DNA from: Stenopsyche tienmushanensis
Taxonomy: Eukaryota > Arthropoda > Insecta > Trichoptera > Stenopsychidae
Assembly (NCBI GenBank): GCA_008973525.1
Contig: WACJ01000310.1
Coordinates: forward strand, 124,001 to 188,000
Direction: 5' to 3'
Length of the DNA stretch: 64,000 nucleotides
The notes under the pieces were generated by a model. It was not told the DNA's origin. It made no database searches and saw only the letters and a program-made list of their open reading frames with translations. This document shows, piece by piece, positions 23,510 to 33,245 of this stretch (position 1 is the first letter of the stretch; each line of letters opens with the position of its first letter). Made by a program: the position numbers and the translations under genes.

Positions 23510-26358
23510 TAGCTGGTACCCGGCGCGTTGCTGCCACAGAAGAAATAGTTCTAAAAATACCAATTGAATGATATATATAAAGGAAAAATATAATTTATTT
23601 AAAGTATACATTTTGTTTACTTAATTGCTTAGGGTAGACAATAATTTTGGTTTTTCCGTCTTTAGCAAATACAAATAAATTTCTCGGCTATCCGACGTGG
23701 ATTTTCCAGATTCAATCCGCACACTTGAAGTGCCTTGTTGATGGTCATTGAGAATGCAAGTCCAACGGGGAGCTGCAGTCGTCTCTTATCAAATGGCACG
23801 TCGGTGGGAATGAGCACATCTTCTCCTTTCGACTTTCCATTAAGAATACACACTTGTCTCGATGATATTCGGCATCAATTTCTTCATAGTGAGTCTTGTT
23901 CCAATTTGTACGGTGGCACATCAGGAGGATCCGACGAATTTAAAAACTCGATTGGATAATTACAACAACTTGGTCTGCATTCATGGCGCTGTCAATCGAT
24001 TTGTAGGATTTGTAATAGAATCGCTTGCAATTTGTTCTTGTATTGTGTGGTTGATTGTATTGACGTCGGTGTTTTCTGCTGCCAAAATAGCATGTTCGCA
24101 AAGCCAATAATGATTTTTATAATTACTAAAAATCTGCGGGAAAACTTCCTGAATGAGTAAATCGATGGATGGCATAACAACACAAAAGTTCGATGGAATT
24201 GAAATACACTTGGTAGCATCAACATGCACTTTTCCTTCACCAATGTTCAATAGTCGTTTTAAAAATGTGGCTGCCGACGCATCACGCTACAAATGTACGC
24301 GCATATTTGTCTTTAATGTCAGTTTTCGCACGTCTCTCCAAAGATGCGATGCTTCGAAGCAAGCATTTAGCTCATCAGGTGGTGTCGATGAAAGTATCAC
24401 TGGAAGAGGTTGTCGAAAGTCGCCACATAATAAAATTAGAGCGCCACCAAACGGTTTTGCATTTGATCGTAAGTCTTTAAGAGTTCGATCAAGCATTGCA
24501 TTCGTCCCACCATAATCACCTTGCAAATTTTCAAAACTTTAGTTATGTCAAACTTTAGGAATGTTACATGTCGGAGCTTCCAATAAATGCATATCTAATG
24601 GCAATTTGAGTGCCGAATGCGCTGTTCGTCCACCATCAAATAATGTTGCCGCAATACCTAATGAAGCAAGAGCTAAAGCAATTCTATTTTGAGATCGAAT
24701 GTGAGCCAATAGTAAACTGATGAGAAACGTTTTTCTAGTACCGCCAGGCGCATCAAGGAAGAACAGATCATTTGTAATTGTATCGTAGGTCAATTTTTGT
24801 TCCGCAAGCAAAAGTTGTTCGTTTGCTTCGACAAATGCATCCAAATCATTAGCATTGTACTGCTGTTCAAGTGCAGAACGAATTCTTATTGAATGAATTC
24901 TTTGATGTTGATGGTTAAGCAAATGTCTTCGATTTCGATCAGAGCTTGATTGAAAATATTGTCCGAAAACTCAATTGAATTGTCATCGCTAACGGTGTGT
25001 AAAATGTCTTCGCTCAAATCCTCTCTGAATTTTTACCACAAATCTTTCGGGTTGGATGACGGACATGTGGTTAAAATGATGGCGAGTAATGTTCTAATTT
25101 CCGTTCGACCTTTCTCAATGAAGTATGACATTTGACATTATCCAACAGCATTCTTAAATAGTAACACTCGGCTTTATTTGGATGTAATGTGTAAACAGGG
25201 CCCAATGCATCAGATGAATGCAGATTTCGATAGCCTTCATCACGCATCCCTTGCTTACGTCGTTGAAAATTCTCGGATGTAGTATTTCATGTATAATAGT
25301 TAGGAACTTGTGCGTACAATAGTGTCTCTGCAAATACATCTTCTTCACACAGCGCAAGTGTTGGTTCAGCAGCAACATTTCTTACAGTGTCTGCCTTTGT
25401 CCATTTTCAAGATGAACACTGAGATGAACAACATTCGGATTGCGACTGTGAATTGAGAAGCTCAAAATAGGCCAAAGAGCCTCGTCACTGCTGATATATC
25501 GACCTGTTTGAAATTGAGTTTGAACTCGATCGTTGCGCGCATCGAGTCTTTTAATACTGACTACTGCCATATCACTGCCTATTTGCGTATGTACTTGATA
25601 GATTTGAATGAACGACAATATCCGACGTTGATATGAGCTTTGAATGTTTTCGATAAAAAAAGAAGATCCGTCTATTGTTGATTTCAACGTCAACATTTCT
25701 TATTCTGATTGCTGCTATATGAACTCCTGCGTCTGTATTGCGGATATCCGTCATCAGGCGATGGATGCAATTTAACTTTGCCATTCCTGGTGTTTCATTG
25801 TTAAACTAAAGTGAACCGCAAAGTTACGGCATGTCGATGTTCTGATTCTGATGTATGTGAATAAGCGATCTGCTTCATTGCTCGTTTGTTCGAAAAGCTC
25901 GAATTCGCTTCTCTTTGCGTGCCGCGCTGGTAGATTTACTAAGTGACGAACGTTTGGGAGGCATATTTTTTAATGAAGCATTTAAAAAGTGATTTGCGAT
26001 AAATAATTTGGATTTAATTTCACTCACAATGATGGTAATAATGTACGATAACCTGCAAATGACATTGACGTTTGCTGTTTGAATGCAGGCGTACGTGACG
26101 ACACACACGCCACCTACTGCAACTTATACGTACTATATACCTATAGCCTTAGCAACGCATGAACGCAAACACGTACAAAATCAACAACATTAAGTTTTAT
26201 ATAAAAAATCTACTGTAATTTAATTGTACTATGCCTATTTTACCCGCTGAATCCTTGGCAATAAGTGGACCAAGTTTTATCTCAATCCGATGAACGGTAT
26301 ATCAGCGCATGTCACATGAACATAAGCCAAGAAACGCAATTCATTTTTATATATTAGA
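23510..26358 (-). mobile_element. Helitron with both termini, about 2.85 kb
   Basis: Read on the minus strand, it starts TCTAATATATAAAAATGAA at 26358 and ends GGTACCAGCTAG at 23510. It is flanked by A on the 5' side and T on the 3' side, as expected for Helitron insertion between A and T. The 3' region has a GC-rich CGCGCCGGG segment shortly before CTAG, where the terminal hairpin usually lies. Shorter relatives with the same two ends are at 35583-36011, and 5'-end pieces at 36698 and about 61366. Its single gene is broken. This copy is dead, but its ends are clear enough to define the family. Confidence 0.85.
23662..25972 (-). pseudogene. Helitron Rep/helicase (PIF1-like) pseudogene
   Basis: The reading begins near 25972 with MPPKRSSLSKSTSAARKEKR, a typical Helitron ORF start. 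It is then interrupted by several stops and frame changes. Recognisable blocks in order are RYISSDEALWPILSFSIH and VVHLSVHLENGQR (about 25500-25385), the helicase Walker A region LFFLDAPGGTRKTFLIS (about 24770-24700), Walker [14 protein letters not shown] (about 24430), and the C-terminal helicase region RRLQLPVGLAFSMTINKALQ (about 23790-23730). The HUH Rep endonuclease core is missing, and the gap between the early blocks suggests an internal deletion. In Walker A the usual GGTGKT reads GGTRKT, which would probably abolish ATP binding by itself. Confidence 0.85.
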
Positions 26359-26740
26359 TGATAAACTAACTGAATATTGTCCTTATGTTTTGTTTGTGTG
26401 TTTACGTGTCATTTAATCAATGCCTTTACATACAACTCATATCAAAAAATCACTTTTTGAATTTGATCACGCTGATAAACGTACCACATATTGAAACCCG
26501 CTGTTTTGCTTGAATATATTCGAGTTGCGAATTAATGCTATGTTATAAAGCAAATGTTTATTTTCAGTTTTACCATATATCAACAAAAGTAAAATAGTAA
26601 TCGTTGCTGGGAAGGAAAGGGTTGGTATCCAGTTAGTTAATTTTAAATTAATGTATATTATAGCAACTTTTTATAGCAATTTATTATTAAATTATTACTA
26701 ATAAATCTAATTTTACAGCTGTTACATCTTTTATCGTACT
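26359..26740. other. Non-coding gap between Helitron and minisatellite
   Basis: Nothing identified beyond AT-rich sequence. TTATAGCAA motifs occur near 26660-26680 and again just right of the minisatellite at about 27098. Confidence 0.4.
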
Positions 26741-27100
26741 GTTGATGATGACATCTTTTCTTCATGATCATGATGGTGACATCTTTTCTTCATGATCATG
26801 ATGACGACATCTTTTCTTCATGATCATGATCATGATGACGACATCTTTTCTTCATGATCATGATCATGATGACGACATCTTTTCTTTATGATCATGATCA
26901 TGATGACGACATCTTTTCTTCATGATCATGATCATGATGACGACATCTTTTCTTCATGATCATGATCATGATGACGACATCTTTTCTTCATGATCATGAT
27001 GATCATGATCATGATGGTGACATCTTTTCTTCATAATCATGATGATGACATCTTTTCTTCATGATCATGATGATCATAATCATAATTTTGACATCTTTTT
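26741..27100. repeat. Minisatellite, about 34-bp unit, about 11 copies
   Basis: Units are built on GACGACATCTTTTCTTCATG followed by one to three ATCATG steps. GACATCTTTT occurs about 11 times. Central units are nearly identical at 34 bp; edge units vary (GGTGACATC, ATAATCATG) and differ by 6-bp ATGATC steps. Every unit contains the self-complementary ATGATCAT, so single strands could form hairpins. It is not a CRISPR array because there are no unique spacers. Reading frames across it contain stops or are low-complexity, so it is not coding. Confidence 0.9.
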
Positions 27101-27622
27101 ATAGCAACCTTCGGTTATAAAACACTAATTCAATCTTATGTTCTGCATCTATAAAACCATACCAAAGGTTGTTTTGAAAAAAATAACAATATATATCAAT
27201 TTGAAATGTGCCGTTATCACGTCTCCTGCACATGTTTTAGTAAAGAAATTTGCGAACCTCCTAGAGTTAATAATGAACATATCTAATATGTTATTATTTA
27301 TTAATATTATAAATATGGACGTATACAAAATAAAAAATAATGCATGCATTTTACCTCATAAATGTGTAGTTTATATTTGAAAAATAATTATTAATATGAA
27401 AAATATAATAAGAAATATGCTGTTTTCAATGATTTATGTATCCAAGCATTACGTTTAGAATATTTTATTAATTCAGGGAAACTGTGTTTAAATAGTATAT
27501 TATTCTCCAAATATTTATATTTTTAATATAGTTAATATATAATAAATACACTTTCGTTACATTTGGTTAAAGTTTCAATTTCAAAATTTAATTCAAATAA
27601 ATTATGAAATTCCACCACGACT

Positions 27623-27715
27623 TTAACCTTTTAACTGCCAGAGTAAGAGTCAAACCAGTTTAAGAGCGCGTACAAATGCGACTCGCCCGTGAGTCGTTGG
27701 CATTTAAAAGGTTAA
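27623..27715. mobile_element. Complete 93-bp TTAA-bounded MITE
   Basis: TTAA at 27623-27626 and 27712-27715 bound inverted ends TTAACCTTTTAACTGCCA and TTAACCTTTTAAATGCCA, which differ at one of 18 positions. The interior is short and GC-richer (GACTCGCCCGTGAGTCGTTG, itself partly palindromic). It lies about 180 bases beyond the BET1 stop codon. The target and end structure fit the piggyBac type. Confidence 0.75.
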
Positions 27716-27892
27716 AGAAAAATAAACATAAAATAGAGCTATTTTTGAACTTAGGGTATTAAATTAAATGTCTTTAATATTAATACAAAAAAGTTACCAT
27801 AATATAATATTACAGCAACGGATTATTTTAGTATAAGATATGAAAATTAACAAAGTGGAATACGAAATTTGATATTCCTCATTGTAAACCTT

Positions 27893-28225
27893 TCATCTAA
27901 ATTTAATAACCAAATACAGAATAAAAAAGACAAAGATCGCAAATATAAACACATAAAATATATAATAGTTATGCCCCCCTTTGCCTAATTTTAAAACCCT
28001 ATTCATGGTATTTCCGAGAAAACCACCAGTCCTGTCCATATCATCGTCGATTCCGCGCAATAGACGATCCTGGCTGCGAACTTCATGACCGATATCAATT
28101 GAGAGCGATTTCAGAGCTCCTATTTTGCCACTCAACTCTTCGGCCATACGATCATTTTCGGCTTCGAGGGCATCGTTCGTATTTTGACTGAGTGGTGTGT
28201 AACTATAGTTGTTTGCTCGTCGCAT
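27893..28225 (-). CDS. BET1: BET1-like Golgi vesicle SNARE
   Basis: Single-exon 110-aa protein. BET1 is a Qc-SNARE that works with syntaxin 5, membrin and Sec22-type partners in ER-to-Golgi vesicle fusion. The order is a short N-terminus (MRRANNYSY, close to the MRRA start of animal BET1), a SNARE helix from about residue 20 (EAENDRMAEELSGKIGALKS, then LSIDIGHEVRSQDRLLRGID), a linker with TGGFLGNTM, and a C-terminal membrane anchor (YYIFYVFIFAIFVFFILYLV) ending VIKFR. Length and layout match the family, a tail-anchored protein facing the cytosol. I chose the ATG at 28225. The frame stays open 14 codons upstream, but without an ATG and with no family similarity; an upstream splice is possible. 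An inverted-repeat element begins about 90 bases upstream, where the promoter should be. Confidence 0.92.
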   Translation of the reverse strand: MRRANNYSYTPLSQNTNDALEAENDRMAEELSGKIGALKSLSIDIGHEVRSQDRLLRGIDDDMDRTGGFLGNTMNRVLKLGKGGHNYYIFYVFIFAIFVFFILYLVIKFR

Positions 28226-28315
28226 TTTACTTGTACCTTGACCTGCCAGAATTGGGCCGCTACTCACACTACAAATACATCCATATTATAACAAATATTA
28301 CTAGAAAGGATTATC

Positions 28316-29214
28316 GGTACTATCCTGTTAACGGGGGGCAAGCATATTGGTGAATTGAAAACGCGTTCATTTCGACACAATTAAAACAAAAATCCTAACC
28401 TAACCAGATTAGAATTTAAATTTAATAAAAAAAAAATTTAAAAAAACAAATATTAGTACACCTATCCCTCGATTTACGCGGTACCCATTTTACACGGTTT
28501 CACTTTTACGCGGTCAGATTTTTTTTTTTTTTTTAATAAAAATCGAACATGTTTTGGGGCACCCACCACATTACATGTTGATGATCTTAAATTGTGTGAA
28601 ATATATAGAAGTGAAATTTACAAAGACTTAAAAAAACACATCACAAAAATTAGTTACGGACTATTTAATAAGACGAGAAGAAGAGCCTGCTGCTGGATTT
28701 TAATCCGATGATAGTAGTGATTTCGAGCCAACCAAATGAAAAAATTGGTTGAATTAGGCCAGATCCACACTATGATGCCAGTAACGGTTCGAACTTGCTC
28801 CAGTCTCGGTGCGATCAAATACTCTTACACGAGAAACAATGAGCATATTCACACTATCATATCGCTCCAGAGTGAGGAGAGGAGATTAGAGGAGTTAGAA
28901 TACAGCAGTGAGGAGGTGGAATAATAAAATTATCATTATATAATTATGCTTTTAATTATAAACATGTTATAAATTTATGTCGAGCTATTAAATCTATTTT
29001 TTAATAAAATTGTCTTTTTTTATGCAGATATATTTTTATATACAATGTACTCGTTTTACGCGGTTTTCTGGAACCTATCCCCCTACTTTATATGAAATTG
29101 AAGTCTCGATTTACGCGTTTTCTCTCGGAACGTATCTACAGCGTAATTCGAGGGATAGGTGTAGTCGTTTTCAATTCACCAATATGCTTGCCCCCCCGTT
29201 AACAGGATTGTACC
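28316..29214. mobile_element. Inverted-repeat element with 47-bp ends and 8-bp target duplication, carrying a nested element
   Basis: The ends (28316-28362 and the reverse complement of 29167-29214) start GGTACTATCC and GGTACAATCC and match over about 47 bases with one mismatch and one extra C. GGATTATC flanks both sides exactly (28308-28315 and 29215-29222), an 8-bp target-site duplication. Removing the nested element leaves a MITE of about 195 bp. An 8-bp duplication fits hAT-type transposition, but the ends do not resemble hAT ends I know, so the superfamily is open. It inserted just upstream of BET1. Confidence 0.85.
28459..29161. mobile_element. Nested pogo/Tigger-like MITE flanked by TA
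   Basis: The ends CACCTATCCCTCGATTTACG (28459) and the reverse complement CACCTATCCCTCGAATTACG (29161) are near-perfect inverted repeats. TA lies on both sides (28457-28458 and 29162-29163). The 'CCTCG.TTTACGCG' theme, repeated inside near 29051 and 29110, is typical of pogo/Tigger ends. No transposase is present. It is 703 bp and split the older 195-bp MITE around it. It contains a block at about 28754-28815 that recurs at 30034. Confidence 0.8.
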
Positions 29215-29689
29215 GGATTATCAATATTTTGAATAATAATAATACTAACCTATTCAAATAATGAAATACTGAAAAATATGATGAAAACGTTTCAAAATAT
29301 GCCACAAATCGTCGACGTCACAACTTAATGACATGTCAAAGAATGTTTTCCGAAGGGAGGTCAGATATGGGTGCTCAATAATGTCTGTCAGCATATTTAG
29401 GGTTATTCGGAACGCTCATGAAGGTGTTAACAAAGTGTGCAGTCATAACCTACAAAGTATTTTCTTAAACAAACTACTTTACAAGTAATTTCAATGAATA
29501 TTGAAAGTAATAATAGTGATGATATAAGCTTTATTGAAAAAATAATAATAATTACATCAAATTTACATTTTACAAGACACATTCCAAAATTAAAAAGATA
29601 TTTTATTACAACTTTGCTATACAACATAACAAAAAGTATTTTGTACATTTTTCTTTTCTTTGAAGCGAGTATGTACCCAGGTCAAGATT

Positions 29690-29995
29690 CGACTAATACC
29701 AGCAGTCGCCAACCCCGTTTTCCGAATCATCCTCACAGCGCTCAGCAATCGCGCCCACTACGTTCGCAGTATCAGCAGAACAGTGCGATCAGACATCTAA
29801 CAGTGAGACAGAAAAAAATCAACTTCATGCAACAAAAAGCAAGAATGCCCATAGAGAGAGCATTTGGATTATGGAAGGGACGTTGGGACGAATTCTAGAC
29901 TCTTTACTGATGACAAAAATTGAAAAAACACCTGAATTTTTGTTAGCCACTTGCGTGTTGCACAATATTTGTACAGTATTGGTATCTTACATGGG
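29690..29995 (+). pseudogene. PIF/Harbinger transposase (HARBI1-like) fragment
   Basis: The 3' part of a Harbinger DDE nuclease is visible: ARMPIERAFGLWKGRW includes the catalytic glutamate of the family's conserved 'VE.AFG..K.RW' block. After a 1-2 base frameshift near 29885, RRILDSLLMTKIEKTPEFLL and ATCVLHNICTVL match the C-terminal 'CVLHN' block. The upstream Gln/Pro-rich stretch (29670-29790) has no clear transposase similarity. The two aspartate motifs are absent. This is a truncated, frameshifted relic. Confidence 0.75.
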
Positions 29996-30030
29996 GTTCC
30001 CCTGCGTCTTCGTTTGCAGATAGTACTTGC

Positions 30031-30162
30031 TTAGGCCCGATTCACACTATGCTGCCGTTGACGGATCGATCTCGCTCCAGTCTCGGTCCGATCAAATTTC
30101 GCTGTGTTTGCACTACTAGCCTCGCAATCAGTCTGTCTCGATCCATGGTCGGCGTAGGCCTT
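30031..30162. repeat. Short repeat starting TTAGGCC, possible Harbinger MITE
   Basis: TTAGGCCCGATTCACACTAT, then CTCCAGTCTCGGTCCGATCA, matches 28752-28815 inside the nested element (TTAGGCCAGATCCACACTAT and CTCCAGTCTCGGTGCGATCA). A leading TTA and GGCC end would fit PIF/Harbinger (TWA targets), and a GTAGGCC occurs at about 30156-30162 as a possible other end. This is tentative. Confidence 0.45.
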
Positions 30163-30454
30163 TTTTTTAATTATCAGATAAATTTGACTTGCCAAAAAAT
30201 GGCATTTAATTTTTCGGTTGAAGAATTTTTTTTTTATATCCTTATGACGTCCATCAAAGCATGAATCTTTGATGTGTCATAACCGATAACGGATATAGGG
30301 GATCTCCATAGGAAGATCTTACTTGGGAAATGATTTTTAATGTGGTGGTTTCCCGTTGCCTTCCACACGTGGTAAAGTAAGGATAGGATTATTTGGAAAG
30401 GTAGGAGAGGAGAGAATCTATGAGTGAGTAGCGAAATTATCATTATATATATAA

Positions 30455-30712
30455 ATTATAATTTAATTATTGTTGCAAATTCAATGACTCACTCATGGGC
30501 GTCCCTGCACGACTTTATTAATCGCCTCAGAATTTACTTTTTCTAATCCAGGAAATCAGGGTAAACCTGGATCGAGACGATCGATCAGAAATATTAATAT
30601 TTCCGATCTCCCAAATTTGTTGGTACGGTGAAAATTTTTTCCACAATCTGGATTTGAACCCGAACCTTTGCAACAAGAGTCCAGGATCTAAGCCACTATA
30701 CCAACACTTGGT
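30455..30712 (-). repeat. tRNA-derived SINE
   Basis: On the minus strand a tRNA-like head carries an A box (TGGTATAGTGGC, 30703-30692) and a B box (GGTTCAAATCC, 30660-30650), as expected for RNA polymerase III promoters. The head does not fold into a proper tRNA: the acceptor arm does not pair and the T arm has a mismatch, so it is not a tRNA gene. The body (GTCTCGATCCAGGTTTACCC and neighbours) recurs at 44696-44880, which supports a dispersed SINE family. Confidence 0.65.
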
Positions 30713-30739
30713 TCAATCCACTATACACAACGTCGGCAG

Positions 30740-31432
30740 ACAATCACGTGTATTTATGTATTTTTTTAATGTTCAAAAGTGGTACTGCTGACAATCAATC
30801 CGACGGATGTGGCAAAACCGACGAGTCTCTCTCCATTGTCGTTACAAACATCGTAGAGACTATGGGCTCCGATCGTGGGTCTGTAAAAGATTTCCCTGCC
30901 AACTTTCGCGTTCAAATCACCCAATAATATTTTAGCGTCATAAGAGGGCAAAGAGCTGTATGCTTTCTGAACTTCTTCATAGATAGCGTCCTTGATGCTG
31001 TCATCTGTCTCCTCTGTGGGAGCATACACACATACCAAGGATAGATTATGCCCTTTGCCTCATATACGTAGCGTTAAAATTTAAAACGGATGACAGGGTC
31101 CTCTTATCCAGTACGAAACCCACGCCCGAACCCCGAGCCGCCCCGTCACCACTGTACAAGATGGCAGCATCGCCGAGGAGCATCGATCCACAATCGATGA
31201 GTTGATGCTCCTGGATCGCCCCCACGTTGACCCGGAAGCGGGACAGCTCGCGTATCGTCACGTCGAAACCTTCCGGTTCGTTCCAAGTTCGAACGTTCCA
31301 AGAACCGATAATAAAAAACTGGCGACACCTACCTGGGCACTCCCGAGATAGTGTTCTAAAAGCGCGTCGATCTTCACGGCTCTCTGTACGGGTGCAGGCG
31401 CCAACCACACTTCGGGGTAGATCACCCATCAC
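30740..31432 (-). pseudogene. RTE-type retrotransposon endonuclease fragment (CFDP2-like)
   Basis: This is the exonuclease-endonuclease-phosphatase fold domain of an RTE-clade non-LTR retrotransposon, of the kind often annotated 'craniofacial development protein 2-like'. The order is IIGSWNVRTWN (first strand), IRELSRFRVNVGAIQEHQLI (catalytic glutamate), GVGFVLDKRTLSSVLNFN, then after a frame break near 31042 LVCVYAPTEETDD, AKILLGDLNAKVGRE (catalytic D and N) and LYDVCNDNGERLVGFATSVG. An extra T near 30774 shifts the frame, after which KKIHKYTW continues the family motif. No reverse transcriptase follows. It is a truncated copy with at least two frame breaks. No open product should be expected. 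Confidence 0.85.
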
Positions 31433-31557
31433 GCGATCAGTCCGTCCATTGTATTTGTTTGTGACAATACAATTTTGCCATTATCAATAACTTAATTATA
31501 GGACGACCGCTCGATCGCGCTAATGAGCGATTACTGATGGTCGATGGAAGGTGGGTC

Positions 31558-32068
31558 CACATTAAAAGATTTCTGGAAGAATTATAACATATGGAACACA
31601 ATACACAATATTGGGGACGCATGGGCTGAAATAAAAGAGTCAATAATGAAAGGTTCATAGAATCAACTACGCCCACAAATGATGAGTGATTTCATAAATT
31701 TTGATGAAACTCCAGAAACCATCACACTTAAAATAATTCACCTAATGAACGAACTAAACCTAGATGTTAACAATGAAGATGTCAATGAGATGATTGAATC
31801 TCATTCTGAACCCTTGACTAATGAATTTCTAATGGACCGACGGGAAAACGAAAATAGCATACAAATTAAAAGTGATGAAGAAGAACCAGAAGAAATCATC
31901 AAGACCTTAACAATAAAAACCATGAACGAAGCTTTTACACATCTCAAGACATTTTTGAATACCATGGAAGAATGTGATCCCAATAGAGAACGCATATCTC
32001 AAGTGCGTAGGGCGATCCATAATAATACTGCATGTTACAGAGCTCTCTATGAAGAAGAAAAAAAGTAG
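31558..32068 (+). pseudogene. Tigger/pogo transposase C-terminal fragment
   Basis: The frame begins TLKDFWKNYNIWNTIHNIGD at 31558, matching the family block after the catalytic DDE core. WAEIKES follows, then one in-frame stop at about 31660 (TAG where the family has Trp), and the regulatory C-terminus: LNELNLDVNNEDVNEMIESH, SEPLTNEFLMD, an acidic stretch, then CYRALYEEEKK at the natural stop. From 31679 the frame is open for 129 codons. The N-terminal DNA-binding domain and the catalytic residues are absent. It is adjacent to, and on the opposite strand from, the endonuclease fragment, so the two relics probably arrived separately. Confidence 0.8.
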
Positions 32069-32109
32069 TAAATTACAACTCTTGACAAGTTCATACATAA
32101 GTACAATTT

Positions 32110-32216
32110 TTGGTGTTTTTTTTTTTTTTACATCCCTCTACTTTCGAGCATTTAACTTTCGCACACATTTTCAAGAACCAATCATGTGCGAAAGTTGGAT
32201 TCCGTCTGTACTGTGA
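32110..32216. mobile_element. Probable 3' end of the Tigger element
   Basis: Just after the transposase stop lies CTTTCGCACACATTTTCAAG and then GAACCAATCATGTGCGAAAG, a sub-terminal inverted pair typical of pogo/Tigger ends. The sequence runs to about 32216 (ending CTGTACTG). The matching left end was not found. Confidence 0.5.
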
Positions 32217-32560
32217 ATACCGTGTATGATTTGATGGAGAGTGACCGTTAGCGCCGTGAGTCCTTTTCGGAACACGGCCTGCCTCTCTAGCGGTGAGCAC
32301 TGTGAACCAAATGTATGACGTACTGTGACGTCACAAAGATTTTCGTGAGTCCAGTTAGTTCGATTTAAGTCGATCGTCAGCGCGCTATTAGCGTTCTTGG
32401 TTTAATTTAGAACACAGCTAAAGAAGCTTATTGACATAACGTCAAGAAATACGACCATCATTTAATCATATAAAAATATCTGTATAAATTTTCAATCGTT
32501 CAATTTAAGTTTGAAATTGATTATGTTTCATATTTTTAAATCGTGTCTTATAATATAATA
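32217..32560. other. Non-coding spacer
   Basis: No gene and no defined element ends. Confidence 0.35.
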
Positions 32561-32579
32561 TTATTATTAATATTGTATA

Positions 32580-33245
32580 TATTTATATAAGATATTAATT
32601 TAGAAAAAATCGGGTATTCGATCGTGTTTAAGCTATTTTTTATTCCGATATTTCGAACCACCCGATTTTTTCTGAATTAATATCTTAAATATGACTCGCG
32701 TAAATCTGAAAAACTCAAATATATATATATAAATTATTTTAATGATCAAAGTATTGACAAATAGCCGGGTGTTATATAATAATTTAAATATGACTCGCGT
32801 AAATCTGAAAAACTATATATATATATATAAATTATTTTAATTATCAAAATTGTAACCCCTTCCTATGAATGGATATTGAAGAGGCCCATAGTTCTGTAAT
32901 GGACTGTCAGTGGCTGCACTATGATAATGATGATGATGAATTATCAAAATATTGACAAATAGCCGGGTGTTCGATCGCGTTAAGGTTTTTAGATAAAAAG
33001 TTAAATCGATTTTTTTACCGATTCCGATATTTCGAACCTCTCGTCGGGTTCATTCTCGAGGATTGACTGCCGTCATTTTTGTTTGTTATACTCCTGGTGA
33101 CCATCCTCCGTCTAGTGTTGCCAGAATGCGATGATTGGCCGCTTTGCGCCGCGATCGAGCACCCGGCTATATGTCAATATTTTGATAATTAAAATAATTT
33201 AAATATGACTCGCGTAAATTTGAAAAACTCTAATATATACATATA
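32580..33245. repeat. Cluster of direct and inverted repeats around a GATCGCG-containing element
   Basis: ATGACTCGCGTAAATCTGAA occurs near 32690, 32790 and (one change) 33203. AATATTGACAAATAGCCGGG at about 32950 is inverted as CCCGGCTATATGTCAATATT at about 33165-33184, giving inverted ends of about 40 bases around 230 bases of interior. A third partial copy of the AGCCGGGTGTT block is near 32760. Several insertions or local duplications of one MITE would explain this. AT dinucleotide runs accompany each copy. Confidence 0.55.

Noticed and set aside
26741..27100. CRISPR-like array
   Set aside because: Units are contiguous tandem repeats without unique spacers, in a eukaryotic context.
30634..30712. 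tRNA gene on the minus strand
   Set aside because: A and B boxes are present, but acceptor and T arms do not pair properly and the body continues into a dispersed repeat; a SINE fits better.
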